DNA from: Prochlorococcus sp. AG-402-B05
GTDB lineage: Bacteria; Cyanobacteriota; Cyanobacteriia; PCC-6307; Cyanobiaceae
Direction of reading: 5' to 3'
DNA length: 64,000 bases
Assembly: GCA_003279635.1 (NCBI GenBank)
Contig: QCHK01000006.1
Location: 1 to 64,000 of the forward strand
Shown here: positions 22,058 through 34,005 of the stretch, piece by piece
How the letters are laid out: each line of letters begins with the position of its first letter
How positions within the stretch are numbered: position 1 is the first letter of the stretch
Program-made: the position numbers and the translations under genes
Notes under the pieces: generated by a model
Databases searched by the model: none
The model's input: the letters and a program-made list of their open reading frames with translations, nothing else
What the model was told of the DNA's origin: nothing

Positions 22058-23008
22058 CTACGCTGCGGCACCACCAACAACTTCTAAAATCTCTTGCGTA
22101 ATTGCTGCTTGTCGAGCCTTGTTGTAATCAATAGTAAGGTTTTTAGCCAATTCCTTAGCATTATCACTAGCATTATTCATTGCCGTCATTCGACTCGCCA
22201 ATTCTGAAGCAGCAGACTCCTGTAATGCACGTAATAATTGATTCTGTAAATAAAGAGGTAAAAGAGCATTCAAAAGTTGATCGGGACTTTGTTCAAAAAC
22301 AATATCCGATGGTAATTTAGGCTCTTCATTAGAAGGAGCAGCATCTTTCTCAATAATTAATTGACTATCTTTTGTAGTTAGTCTAAAAATTTCATCTTCT
22401 GAATCCGCTATTCCTTGAGGATCTAAAGGTAGAAGAGTTTGTATTGTTGGATTACAACTAACCAAGCTTACAAACTTAGTAAAAATCACCTCTACTCTAT
22501 CAGTACTTTCAGAAAGAAATTCTGCTAATACTTCACTAGTAATAGAACTAGCATCATCGGAAGTAGGAACTTGTTCTAGTTCTTTAAAAGTAGCTCTTAT
22601 TTTATAAAGACTGGATCTATTCTCAAAATATCCTATTGCTTTCTTACCAATTAAAACTAGATCGGGACTATATCCTTGACCTTTTAATTCGGCATAACGT
22701 TTCTCTGTTCGTTTAATAATATTTGCATTGTAACCCCCACATAATCCTCTGTCCCCAGTAACAGCCAAAAGAGTAATTGTCTTAACTTCACGCTTATTTA
22801 ACAGAGGAGAGTCAGCAGCTTCAAACTGCATTCTTGATTGTATATTTTCTAAAACCCTTGCCAATCGATCAGCAAAAGGTCTACTCCTTAGGACCTGATC
22901 CTGAGCTCTTCTAACTTTCGCAGCAGCGACTAGTCGCATCGCTTCTGTTATTTTCCTGGTGTTTTTGACAGATACTATTCTGTCTCTTATGTCCTTGAGG
23001 TTAGCCAT
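22058..23008 (-). CDS. atpG: ATP synthase F1 gamma subunit
   Basis: The rotating central stalk, 316 aa. The N-terminal helix [30 protein letters not shown] and the [13 protein letters not shown] motif are diagnostic, as is the C-terminal helix ending [21 protein letters not shown]. The photosynthetic-type insertion in the middle of the chain (about residues 195-235 here) is present, as in cyanobacteria and chloroplasts. It is the last gene of the large atp operon on the minus strand. Confidence 0.97.
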   Translation of the reverse strand: MANLKDIRDRIVSVKNTRKITEAMRLVAAAKVRRAQDQVLRSRPFADRLARVLENIQSRMQFEAADSPLLNKREVKTITLLAVTGDRGLCGGYNANIIKRTEKRYAELKGQGYSPDLVLIGKKAIGYFENRSSLYKIRATFKELEQVPTSDDASSITSEVLAEFLSESTDRVEVIFTKFVSLVSCNPTIQTLLPLDPQGIADSEDEIFRLTTKDSQLIIEKDAAPSNEEPKLPSDIVFEQSPDQLLNALLPLYLQNQLLRALQESAASELASRMTAMNNASDNAKELAKNLTIDYNKARQAAITQEILEVVGGAAA

Positions 23009-23040
23009 AGGTAAATGTCTCTCTTAAATAGCCGTTTGTT

Positions 23041-24564
<1,524 letters not shown>

Positions 24565-24617
24565 TTAAAAGTTGGGGAAGAGAAAAGGAGGAAGAAGGGG
24601 AGAAAGTCAGGAGAGAA

Positions 24618-25166
24618 TTAGCTGACTTTGGCCAAAGCAAGACCAAGTCTTCTGACTTGCCCTGCGATGCTGGCATCAATTACCTTTGATCCAACATTGA
24701 CCACAAAGCCACCAAGTAATTCGGAGTCGACTTTGAGATCGATTTCCAAATTATCTGTACCAGCTATATATTGTACTTTCTTGAGTAGCTCAGATTGTTG
24801 ATCTTCATTTAGCGCTGAAGCAGAAGTAATAGTTGCTAGAGCAATATTTCTTTGTTCTCGATAGATTTCTAATAATCTTTCAAGAACAGAATTCAACAAT
24901 CCGATTCTTTGTCGATCTGCCAAAAGTTTTAAAAGATTTAAGAAAGATGGAGTAACTTGACTAGAGAAAAGCTTTTCTAAAGCGGCTTTCTTTTGATTAA
25001 CCTCTAAAACTGGTGATGACATCGCATCACTAAATTCAGGGCAAGCATTCCAAAGTTCTAAAATAGACTTAGCTTGAGTAACTACTTCATCCACCTCGTT
25101 GCGGCTCTCTGCTACTTGAAGGAACGCTTCAGCATATGGAGTAGTAATTGTATTAAGTAGTGGCAT
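24618..25166 (-). CDS. atpH: ATP synthase delta subunit
   Basis: A 182-aa peripheral-stalk protein (OSCP type) linking F1 to the b/b' dimer. The N-terminal helical bundle starts at TPYAEAFLQVAESRNEVDEV, and the C-terminal conserved segment is DLKVDSELLGGFVVNVGSKVID. The first base of its start codon region overlaps the stop of atpF (both at 25166), which indicates coupled translation. Confidence 0.95.
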   Translation of the reverse strand: MPLLNTITTPYAEAFLQVAESRNEVDEVVTQAKSILELWNACPEFSDAMSSPVLEVNQKKAALEKLFSSQVTPSFLNLLKLLADRQRIGLLNSVLERLLEIYREQRNIALATITSASALNEDQQSELLKKVQYIAGTDNLEIDLKVDSELLGGFVVNVGSKVIDASIAGQVRRLGLALAKVS

Positions 25167-25678
25167 TAGTTGTCTCCAATACTTTTAATTGACTGTTTAA
25201 GAAAATTATCTTGAGTATTTGAATCTAACTTTTTCGGAAGCATTGCTAATGCTTTTTCAATAGCAAGTTCTGCAGCCTCTTTTCTTAATTGGGAAGTCAC
25301 CCTTGCAGCTTCAGCACTTAAGTCAGAAGCAGCTCCTTGTTTAATTCTTGCCATTTCTTCAACAGTTCTTTTTTCACTCTCAAGACGAATTGCTTCTGCT
25401 CTAACTTTACAATCATATCTGATTTTGTCAGCTTTTTGCTTAGCTGATGAAAGATCATCTTTTGCTTGTGAAAGAGAATCTTGTGCTTGAGCTAAACGCT
25501 CTTCTGCTTCTTTCAAGTCAGAAAGAATTGTAGTTCTTCTCTTTTCAAGGATTTTCCCTAAAAAGCCTGGTAAGAACTTGTAGAGGCCAAAAACAACAAC
25601 GGCTAAGTTGATAATGTTGGTCTCAAAAATATTTAAATTTAGGCCAAAGCCTTCGGAAGCGAAAATTAAAGGAGTCAT
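25166..25678 (-). CDS. atpF: ATP synthase Fo subunit b
   Basis: A 170-aa stator subunit. One membrane helix (about residues 20-40: [21 protein letters not shown]) is followed by a long charged coiled coil (about 45-150) rich in Glu, Lys and Ala. It pairs with the b' subunit encoded next to it; the two genes overlap by 4 bp (25675-25678). The position and the [18 protein letters not shown] heptads identify it as b rather than b'. Confidence 0.94.
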   Translation of the reverse strand: MTPLIFASEGFGLNLNIFETNIINLAVVVFGLYKFLPGFLGKILEKRRTTILSDLKEAEERLAQAQDSLSQAKDDLSSAKQKADKIRYDCKVRAEAIRLESEKRTVEEMARIKQGAASDLSAEAARVTSQLRKEAAELAIEKALAMLPKKLDSNTQDNFLKQSIKSIGDN

Positions 25679-26136
25679 TTTTTTGCCAAGAGTCTTTCAA
25701 TAATCAAATCACCAAGATTGTCAGCCTCGCTTTTGAGTTGATTAAGAGCTTCATCTCTTTGTGAATCAATCTCACGCCTAGCTTTCTCTCTCGATGCATT
25801 TGCCTCTGAAGTCGCAAGAGCAAGTGCTTCTTTATAAAGATTCTCAGAATCTTGCTCTGCCTCAAGAATCACCTTTTGTGCTTCAAGACGAGCCTCTTTG
25901 AGCTGATCTTTGAGTTCAGTCTCAAGTAGTTCAACCTCAGCGATTTTTTTCTTTGCTTCTGCCCTACTTGTATTTACATAATCCTCTCTTTCTTCAACTA
26001 CCCGTCCAACAGGTTTGAAGAAAAGAGCATTAAGTATGAAAGTAAGCAATACAACTTGAACCGCCATAAGCGGAAGAGTTGCATCGAAATCAAACAGACC
26101 TCCCTCAGAGGCACCAAACAAAAACAAAGTTGGCAT
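25675..26136 (-). CDS. atpF2: ATP synthase Fo subunit b'
   Basis: The second stator subunit, 153 aa, typical of photosynthetic bacteria. It starts with a short leader, then one membrane helix (about residues 22-42: [30 protein letters not shown]). A long helix follows, rich in Ala, Glu and Lys. The [12 protein letters not shown] motif after the membrane span is characteristic of b'. It lies about 130 bp after atpE, with a stem-loop in the gap, and overlaps atpF by 4 bp. Confidence 0.93.
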   Translation of the reverse strand: MPTLFLFGASEGGLFDFDATLPLMAVQVVLLTFILNALFFKPVGRVVEEREDYVNTSRAEAKKKIAEVELLETELKDQLKEARLEAQKVILEAEQDSENLYKEALALATSEANASREKARREIDSQRDEALNQLKSEADNLGDLIIERLLAKK

Positions 26137-26209
26137 TAGCTAGGGGTGCAAGAATTTAAACGAGCCAGATAAAGGCAATTGAAATTTGCTAAAGAATTTT
26201 CAAATATTG

Positions 26210-26252
26210 GGGCTGAAAGTTAATCAAATTGATTGATTTCTGCAATCAGCCC
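26210..26252 (-). other. Intercistronic stem-loop between atpE and atpF2
   Basis: GGGCTGA (26210-26216) pairs perfectly with TCAGCCC (26246-26252). A nested AATCAA-A-TTGATT hairpin lies at 26222-26234. On the minus strand it lies in the RNA just after the atpE stop. Such a structure could stabilise or partly terminate the message so that the c subunit, needed in many copies, is made in excess. Confidence 0.45.
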
Positions 26253-26265
26253 TTTTTTGAAATAT

Positions 26266-26547
<282 letters not shown>

Positions 26548-26682
26548 TTATAGAGTTGTGACCGGGAGTTTATACCTGCGAGGGGTGCATCTCATAGTTC
26601 TTGAGATGATACTGAAAGAATTTCAGGCCTAAAAGCAGGAAATTTGCCATTAAAAAGTTAATTCAATAGCAAAAAGTTATGA

Positions 26683-27408
26683 TTAATGATGCTCTTCAAC
26701 TGCTTCCCCGATGTAGTAAGCAGCAAGAGTTGCAAAAATCAGAGCTTGAATAGCACTAGTAAACAAGCCTAAAAACATAACTGGAACTGGAAGAACAAGA
26801 GGCACTAGAAAAACGAGCACCGCTACAACAAGTTCATCCGCCAAAATGTTTCCAAATAAACGGAAAGAGAGAGAGAGAGGCTTTGTAAAATCTTCTACAA
26901 TTTTGAATGGGAGCATTATTGGCGTTGGGTGAACGTAATACTCGAAGTAACGCAAACCTTTATTGCTCAAACCCGCATAGAAATATGAGAGAGATACCAG
27001 TAGTGCTAATGCAACAGTTGTATTTATGTCAGCTGTAGGTGCCCCAAGCTCACCACTTGGGAGTTTGATCAGCTTCCAAGGAACTAATGCACCGCCCCAA
27101 TTGCTCACAAAAATGAACAGAAAGAGGGTTCCGATGAAAGGCATCCAATCTCTATAAACCTTTTCACCAATTTGTGTTCTTGCAAGATCACGTATGTAAT
27201 CCCAAAGAAATTCCAAAAGGTTCTGAACACCCCTTGGATCACGTTCCATTTTTTTAGTCCCAATGACTACTAAGGCAAGCAAAGCGCCTATAAGAAGCCA
27301 TGAAGTCATAAAGACTTGACCGTGAATTCTAAAATTTCCAATTTGCCAATAAAGTTGTTGACCAACTTCTAATTCAGCGAAAGGAAAAACAAATGGCAAA
27401 AAACCCAT
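26683..27408 (-). CDS. atpB: ATP synthase Fo subunit a
   Basis: The 241-aa proton-channel subunit. It is hydrophobic with five or more membrane helices, and the essential arginine lies in [18 protein letters not shown]. The N-terminal [20 protein letters not shown] is the usual picocyanobacterial start, so I place the ATG at 27408. A further in-frame ATG at 27450 would add 14 residues. It follows atpI by 75 bp. Confidence 0.95.
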   Translation of the reverse strand: MGFLPFVFPFAELEVGQQLYWQIGNFRIHGQVFMTSWLLIGALLALVVIGTKKMERDPRGVQNLLEFLWDYIRDLARTQIGEKVYRDWMPFIGTLFLFIFVSNWGGALVPWKLIKLPSGELGAPTADINTTVALALLVSLSYFYAGLSNKGLRYFEYYVHPTPIMLPFKIVEDFTKPLSLSFRLFGNILADELVVAVLVFLVPLVLPVPVMFLGLFTSAIQALIFATLAAYYIGEAVEEHH

Positions 27409-27483
27409 TATCTGGAAGTTTAGGTTGCGTAGAAAATAAAAGCCAAACAAACAAAACTTAAAAATTTGATTTCTAAATAAGCC

Positions 27484-27903
27484 CTATGGCATAGATAGAA
27501 ACTGAATAATTAACGCTGGTTTATAAAGCAAAAATCCTAATAGAGCCGGAATCAAATCAAGCTGAGGAAATCTAGAAGACACCAAAACCAAAAGGACCGG
27601 AACTAACAACTGGACTTTACCGACGATTTTTGATGAAGTACCTAACCTTCCAATTCCGCGAGCAAGCAAGCGAAAATAAAAAATTCCTGATAAAGCACCA
27701 ATAAATAGGCTTGCGCCAGCTTGGATTCCCCAAAAGAAACCTGCTATGCCAACAGAAAAAATAGTCAATAAAAATGCCAGACGGAATACTCGAAATTGAA
27801 GTTCAAGATATTCGTCTGATTTGACTCCGGACGATGAGTCCGATGAATCAATATCCAGAAGAGGATCATGACTTGAGCAATTTTCAACAGTCTCAGATGC
27901 CAC
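27484..27903 (-). CDS. atpI: ATP synthase subunit I (AtpI/Atp1)
   Basis: A 139-aa membrane protein at the head of the large atp operon, thought to help assemble the c ring. Residues 1-30 are a polar, Ser/Asp-rich tail. Four hydrophobic segments follow (about 40-60, 63-80, 97-110 and 115-135). The start is a GTG at 27903, preceded by a very good GGAGG ribosome site about 8 bases upstream. That decides the start despite the rare codon. Confidence 0.88.
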   Translation of the reverse strand: MASETVENCSSHDPLLDIDSSDSSSGVKSDEYLELQFRVFRLAFLLTIFSVGIAGFFWGIQAGASLFIGALSGIFYFRLLARGIGRLGTSSKIVGKVQLLVPVLLVLVSSRFPQLDLIPALLGFLLYKPALIIQFLSMP

Positions 27904-28336
27904 AGAAATTCCTCCTTTTGGAGTTCCTTAGTGATAGTGAGAGGTTGTTTTGCAAACAAGACACCTAAGCTCTCTGCAAAGGCCCGCGAAATCTATCACG
28001 AGACTTGCATCAAAACAAAAAAAATTTATCAATAAATTGAAAAGTTGGTTAATTTAATAACTTGAGCAGGAATTTTAATCACAATTTTAGTTGTCCTATT
28101 TAAATCAATAAATAATCTGTATAAACTTTATTCCTGATGATATGAAATTTAATAATTAAAAATTCATCTAATTCATCTGTTTTTTTTAATTTCTCTCTAT
28201 GAACTTACTATTAAATTTAAAATAATAAAAATCTTCTTGAATTTTCTGCAATTCCATAAAAAACCTCACTAACTACATTTAGAGACTTGGCAAAATGGCA
28301 ATTAAGCGGCTCAATGGTTTATAAGCAAAAGATCCT
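27904..28336. other. Divergent intergenic region between atpI and ftsW
   Basis: There are 433 bp without a gene. The region is very AT-rich and should hold the promoters of the large atp operon (minus strand) and ftsW (plus strand). Apart from the GGAGG site just before atpI I see no clear operator, hairpin or RNA gene. Confidence 0.5.
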
Positions 28337-29569
28337 TTGAGTAATATTTCTAATAAAAAAATTCATTCACAAACCAGAAGGAAAAATACTTATGAATCAA
28401 AAGATTATCTTGGTAATTTATTAAGCAACACAATACTTCCATTGCCTTGGTCTTTTTGGCCAAAGGAGGGGCGCTTGATCATGGGATTAATTGCCTTTTG
28501 GAGCATATCAGGAATTTTTATCCTTGGATCAGCTAGTTGGTGGGTAGCAACTAGAGAAATGGGTGAAGGTGCTTATTACATAAAAAGACAACTAATTTGG
28601 CTGGTCGCAAGTTGGAGCATTTTCTACCTAGCTATAAATATCAATCTAAAAAATTGGCTTAAGCTATCAGGACCGTGCCTTTTTATAGGTATGGTTCTAA
28701 TTGCATCAACAAGCTTTTTCGGTAGCACCGTTAATGGGTCCACTCGATGGTTGATTATTGGCCCAGTCCAGATTCAACCATCTGAGTTAATAAAACCTTT
28801 CATCATTCTCCAAAGTGCAAAGCTTTTTGGTCAATGGGAAAGAATAAATTCAGAAAAAAAAATTTTTTGGTTAACTATTTTCGCATCTATTGTTGTATTA
28901 ATCATAAAGCAGCCAAATTTAAGCACAGCTGCATTAATAGGGATATTACTTTGGATGATTGCTTTAGCATCAGGTATTAACTTCCGATATCTTTTTAACA
29001 CCGCCATATTTGGTTTTTTCATTGGTGCAACAAGCATTTTTTTTAATACCTATCAACAAAATCGCGTCATGTCATTTATCGACCCTTGGAAAGATCCACA
29101 AGGAAGTGGATATCAATTAATTCAGAGTCTTTATGCTATTGGTTCAGGTGGTCTATTTGGAGAAGGTTATGGTCTTTCAATGCAGAAATTACAATACTTG
29201 CCCTACAGGAGTACTGATTTTATTTTTGCTGTTTTTGCTGAAGAATTTGGATTCTTTGGATCAATTTTACTTTTATCATTTCTGCTTGTTGTTGCATACT
29301 TAACCTTGAAAATATCTCTTAATTGTAGAAACAATTATTCTAAACTAATCTCTATTGGATCAGGTACTATTCTTGTTGGCCAATCAATTATGCATATCGC
29401 AGTTTCATCAGGAGCAATGCCTACAACTGGCCTTCCCTTCCCTATGATTAGCTATGGGGGAAACTCATTGATTTCAAGCTTACTAATAGCTGCCCTATTG
29501 GTCAGATCCTCTATTGAATCTTCAGAATTATTAATTAAAAATCCCTCAAATAGACTTTTAGCTAGATAA
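28337..29569 (+). CDS. ftsW: Peptidoglycan polymerase FtsW (SEDS family)
   Basis: A 410-aa multi-spanning inner-membrane protein that polymerises septal peptidoglycan. Ten or so hydrophobic segments start near residue 50. SEDS hallmarks are STRWLIIGPVQIQPSELIKP, VMSFIDPWKDPQGSGYQLIQSL, FAEEFGFFGS and GLPFPMISYGGNSL. The first 40 residues are polar and cytoplasmic. The only suitable start is TTG at 28337; the next in-frame ATG is inside the membrane region. The neighbours ccdA and ccs1 follow on the same strand. Confidence 0.92.
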   Translation: MSNISNKKIHSQTRRKNTYESKDYLGNLLSNTILPLPWSFWPKEGRLIMGLIAFWSISGIFILGSASWWVATREMGEGAYYIKRQLIWLVASWSIFYLAININLKNWLKLSGPCLFIGMVLIASTSFFGSTVNGSTRWLIIGPVQIQPSELIKPFIILQSAKLFGQWERINSEKKIFWLTIFASIVVLIIKQPNLSTAALIGILLWMIALASGINFRYLFNTAIFGFFIGATSIFFNTYQQNRVMSFIDPWKDPQGSGYQLIQSLYAIGSGGLFGEGYGLSMQKLQYLPYRSTDFIFAVFAEEFGFFGSILLLSFLLVVAYLTLKISLNCRNNYSKLISIGSGTILVGQSIMHIAVSSGAMPTTGLPFPMISYGGNSLISSLLIAALLVRSSIESSELLIKNPSNRLLAR

Positions 29570-29588
29570 TCTAGGAGATGAAATTAGA

Positions 29589-30329
29589 GTGGAAAGTCTC
29601 TTTTTGAACATTTCTTCTATAAGTTTAATTTTCTCTGATTTGACTCGTCATGGCGAGCAGTTAATTAATAATGGGCTCAATAATCCAACTCCCCTAACAA
29701 TTCTGATAGTTTTCATTGGAGGACTTTTGACTAGCTTGGGGCCTTGTTCATTGTCACTTTTACCAATCACAGTTGCATATTTAGCTGGATTTAAAAATAA
29801 CCAAAACCCTCTACAAAAAACGATTAGTTTCTGCAGCGGTATAGTTTTTTCACTAGTGGTATTAGGAAGTCTAAGCGGGTTTTTAGGGAAAATTTATGGT
29901 CAATTACCAGGTTTCTTTTCAATATTCATTAGTTTTTTAGCAATAATTATGGGTCTTAATCTGCTTGGGATTTTGAAATTATCACTTCCATCTGGTCCTG
30001 ACCCTGAAATTTGGAAAAATAAAGTTCCATCTGCTTTCGCTCCAGTTTCAGCAGGTTTTGCTTTTGGATTAGCCTCATCGCCTTGCACTACTCCTGTTCT
30101 TGCAGTTCTTCTAGCTTGGGTTGCCAAACAAGGAAATCCTCTAAGCGGCACAATTTTTCTTGGAAGTTTTGCGATTGGACAAATTGTTCCTTTATTTGTA
30201 GCAGGTACCTTTGCAGCAAGTATTCCAAAATTATTATCGCTGCGACCTATTGGGAAATGGGTGCCACCAATTAGTGGAGTCATTTTGTTAACCATAGGTC
30301 TCATAAGCCTTCTTTCTATTTGGATATAA
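29589..30329 (+). CDS. ccdA: Cytochrome c biogenesis thiol-disulfide transporter CcdA
   Basis: A 246-aa membrane protein with about six helices that passes reducing power across the membrane for cytochrome c maturation. The two conserved cysteines are in LTSLGPCSLSLLP and GLASSPCTTPVL, the latter in the second half of the repeat. The start is GTG at 29589, 19 bp after the ftsW stop region. The gene ends just before ccs1, so two parts of the System II cytochrome c assembly pathway are adjacent. Confidence 0.92.
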   Translation: MESLFLNISSISLIFSDLTRHGEQLINNGLNNPTPLTILIVFIGGLLTSLGPCSLSLLPITVAYLAGFKNNQNPLQKTISFCSGIVFSLVVLGSLSGFLGKIYGQLPGFFSIFISFLAIIMGLNLLGILKLSLPSGPDPEIWKNKVPSAFAPVSAGFAFGLASSPCTTPVLAVLLAWVAKQGNPLSGTIFLGSFAIGQIVPLFVAGTFAASIPKLLSLRPIGKWVPPISGVILLTIGLISLLSIWI

Positions 30330-30334
30330 AATAG

Positions 30335-31615
30335 ATGAAAAAAATCAGCCAAGTTTTAAAATGGCTTTCTAGCTTAAAAATTGCGACATTACTATTATTA
30401 GTAATAGCGGTATCATGCGCAGCTGGGACTTTAATACCACAACAAGAATCAAATCAATTCTATTACGAAAATTTCAATAAAAATCCTTTTCTTGGAATAA
30501 TTAATGCAAAAATATTACTACTTTTTGAATTCGATCATGTTTATACAAGTTTTTGGTTTTTATTCTTACTTATTTGGCTGGGTTTAGCGCTTTCAGTTTG
30601 TAGCTTCAGAAGACAATTACCGATACTTAAATCAGCGTTAAACTGGATAGATTACAAATCACCTCGTCAAATAGTAAAACTTTCTGTTGCTCAAACAATA
30701 GTGACTAATAATTACTCGAAGAGCTTAGAGAAAATTAAACTTAATTTAAAGAAACAAGGTTGGAACGTAAAAGAAACAGATGGAAGGCTAGCTGCTCGCC
30801 AAGGAGTAATAGGTAGATTAGGACCTATATTGATTCATATAGGCATGATCCTATTAATGATAGGGGCAACATACGGATCATTAAATGGAAAAACCATAGA
30901 AAAATTTTTGGCTCCTGGTAGATCAATAGATTTATTGAACAATAATAAAGAGAAAGGGTTAACCATTGAACTACAAAAGTTTCAAATAGAAAGAGACCCT
31001 CAAGGCAGAGCTGAGCAATATAGATCTATAGTCAATGTTATTGAGCCAAATGGTAATAATCAATCAAAAGAAATTAGTGTTAATTATCCATTAAGATACA
31101 AAGGTATAACATTATATCAAGCCGACTGGTCTTTAGCAGCAATAACTATTCAAATTGATAATAGTCCAAGATTACAAATCCCAATAGAACCTATTCCTGA
31201 GCTGGGCGAACAAGTTTGGGGGACAATTATACCGACAAATAAAGATGGTAAAAACCCAATTCTATTAACCGTAGATAGTGAACTAGGACCAGTAAATATT
31301 TATGATAATGATGGAACACTACTGACAAACTTAAATACAAATAAGGAGGAAAAAGTCAAAGAATCTTTAATAAAGATTATAAATATAATCCCAAGCAGTG
31401 GATTACTCTTAAAGCACGACCCCGGAGTACCTATTGTATATTTAAGTTTTGCGATAATACTTATTGGTGGTTCACTTAGTATTATTTCCACTAAGAAAAT
31501 CTGGGTCTTACATGAAAAGGAAAAATCTATGATTTATATAGGTGGATTAAGCAACAGAAATCTCTCTGGTCTTTCAAAAGAATTGCCAAACCTTATTAGT
31601 TTTTTAGAGAATTAG
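30335..31615 (+). CDS. ccs1: Cytochrome c biogenesis protein Ccs1 (ResB)
   Basis: A 426-aa System II component that, with CcsA, delivers heme to apocytochromes on the lumen side. Membrane helices lie at about residues 15-33 (with CAAGTLIPQQ) and 65-87, and two more lie further on (about 165-183 and 370-390). A large soluble loop between the last two corresponds to the ResB domain. The RQGVIGRLGPILIHIGMILL block is typical. It lies 5 bp after ccdA. Its last 12 bp overlap the 3' end of queF on the opposite strand. Confidence 0.9.
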   Translation: MKKISQVLKWLSSLKIATLLLLVIAVSCAAGTLIPQQESNQFYYENFNKNPFLGIINAKILLLFEFDHVYTSFWFLFLLIWLGLALSVCSFRRQLPILKSALNWIDYKSPRQIVKLSVAQTIVTNNYSKSLEKIKLNLKKQGWNVKETDGRLAARQGVIGRLGPILIHIGMILLMIGATYGSLNGKTIEKFLAPGRSIDLLNNNKEKGLTIELQKFQIERDPQGRAEQYRSIVNVIEPNGNNQSKEISVNYPLRYKGITLYQADWSLAAITIQIDNSPRLQIPIEPIPELGEQVWGTIIPTNKDGKNPILLTVDSELGPVNIYDNDGTLLTNLNTNKEEKVKESLIKIINIIPSSGLLLKHDPGVPIVYLSFAIILIGGSLSIISTKKIWVLHEKEKSMIYIGGLSNRNLSGLSKELPNLISFLEN

Positions 31616-32026
31616 CTCTAAATTATTTCTTTTGCCATGACAGACTCTAATTATTGTATGAACATTACCTCTAGGATTGAAATCAGCTTCTAATTGCATC
31701 CACTTGGGATCAGAAACTTCAACAAATTTATCGATAATTTTATTCGCAACTTCTTCATGAGATATTTTCTTTTCTCGAAAGCTATTTAAGTAAATTTTAA
31801 TTGCCTTTAATTCTATAACCTTAGTATTTGGTTGATATTTAATTCTCAAAGTTGCAAAATCTGGATATCCCGAGAAAGGACACTTACATGTGAATTCAGG
31901 GAAATCTATTGAGATTTCATAATCTCTATTAATATTTGGATTTGGGAAACAAATTAAGCTCCCGACCTCTATTTCCCTTTCCCCATACATAATTTCATCT
32001 GTGATGTCTTTTTCTTGTCTAATCAC
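31604..32026 (-). CDS. queF: NADPH-dependent 7-cyano-7-deazaguanine reductase
   Basis: A 140-aa single-domain (short) QueF that reduces preQ0 to preQ1 in queuosine synthesis. The catalytic Cys lies in FTCKCPFSGYPDFA, Glu is in IELKAIKIYLNSFR, and YLNSFR is the diagnostic motif. The C-terminal NPRGNVHTIIRVCHG is also conserved. It belongs to the tunnelling-fold superfamily. It is divergent from the 75-aa gene and glnB and overlaps ccs1 by 12 bp. Confidence 0.95.
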   Translation of the reverse strand: MIRQEKDITDEIMYGEREIEVGSLICFPNPNINRDYEISIDFPEFTCKCPFSGYPDFATLRIKYQPNTKVIELKAIKIYLNSFREKKISHEEVANKIIDKFVEVSDPKWMQLEADFNPRGNVHTIIRVCHGKRNNLELIL

Positions 32027-32136
32027 ATTTTAATTGCATATAAAACTTACACTACATAAAAGCTTGATTGAAAATTCAAACTTTAAATAAATTCTTTTAA
32101 TCAAACAGTAGTGCAATGATCCTAAAAAGCTGATTT

Positions 32137-32150
32137 GTATCATCGAGTAC
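32137..32150 (+). promoter_or_regulatory. NtcA binding site upstream of the glnB unit
   Basis: The sequence GTA-TCATCGAG-TAC is a perfect match to the NtcA consensus GTA-N8-TAC. It lies 51 bp upstream of the 75-aa gene and about 320 bp upstream of glnB, a known NtcA-controlled gene in cyanobacteria. A perfect TAN3T -10 box at the usual 22-23 bp downstream is not seen; TTAATG (32174-32179) and TATTAA (32182-32187) are the nearest candidates. Confidence 0.65.
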
Positions 32151-32200
32151 AAAACGAATCATCGATATCCCTCTTAATGGATATTAACTAAAGGTTTTAC

Positions 32201-32428
32201 ATGGACATAAGTCTTTCTGATAAACGAAATGGAACTCAAATTAAACCCAAAAGTGTTCATGGAATCCTTTGGCTACAAACTCATTTTGAATCTGAACACT
32301 GGGAGTCAATCAGTCACGGACAAGTAATCATTCCTAGACAGGATGCAGAGACTCTTTGTGATGATGCACTAAATGCTGGTATAAATGTAAATTTCATCAA
32401 TTCTCTGAGCCAAATAGACAAAATCTAA
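32201..32428 (+). CDS. Small unknown protein ahead of glnB, 75 aa
   Basis: A soluble 75-aa protein starting MDISLSDKRNGTQIKPKSVH, with HGILWLQTHFESEHWESISH and PRQDAETLCDDALNAGINVN as its most structured parts. No family is recognised. It lies 39 bp upstream of glnB on the same strand and 51 bp downstream of the NtcA site, so it is probably expressed with PII under nitrogen control. That link is inference. Confidence 0.72.
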   Translation: MDISLSDKRNGTQIKPKSVHGILWLQTHFESEHWESISHGQVIIPRQDAETLCDDALNAGINVNFINSLSQIDKI

Positions 32429-32431
32429 TAA

Positions 32432-33603
<1,172 letters not shown>

Positions 33604-33649
33604 TTGTTTACAAAAACAAACAGGAAACGGAACAAAAACCGCAGAACTC

Positions 33650-33961
33650 GTGCTTATCCTCTTTTTTCATAGAGAATCTATTCAACTGACCATTAAGGTT
33701 TTGTCTAAAAAGCTCAGGCATCCAACCAATGAAAATGAGCTATTTAGCCATGGTCACTTTAATCTAACCTCAAAAAAACAAACAGGAGAAGTGCTTGAAC
33801 TTCTACCTCCAGGGAGTTTTGTAATATTTGCAAATCAACCAAATGATTTGCCTCCCTTTCAAGTAATTGATTGCAAAGGAGGAAGATGCAGGGTAAGACA
33901 GCAAGCATGGGGAAGATATGTCCATTGGGAAGTTGAACACAATAGACTTAAGTCAGCTTGA
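33650..33961 (+). CDS. Conserved-looking small protein, 103 aa
   Basis: A soluble protein of up to 103 aa starting with GTG at 33650. The C-terminal half has CKGGRCRVRQQAWGRYVHWE and VEHNRLKSA, a compact pattern suggesting a small beta-rich domain. No family is named with confidence. The start is unclear: GTG 33650 and a TTG near 33701 are the in-frame options. It lies just upstream of purB on the same strand. Confidence 0.65.
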   Translation: MLILFFHRESIQLTIKVLSKKLRHPTNENELFSHGHFNLTSKKQTGEVLELLPPGSFVIFANQPNDLPPFQVIDCKGGRCRVRQQAWGRYVHWEVEHNRLKSA

Positions 33962-34005
33962 CCTTGAGGATCTAAATTAATATCAACCTTTAACTTTGTA
34001 GCACT

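Noticed and set aside
27904-28336. Small RNA in the atpI-ftsW gap
   Set aside because: AT-rich, no stable hairpin or conserved RNA motif visible; promoters alone can explain the gap.
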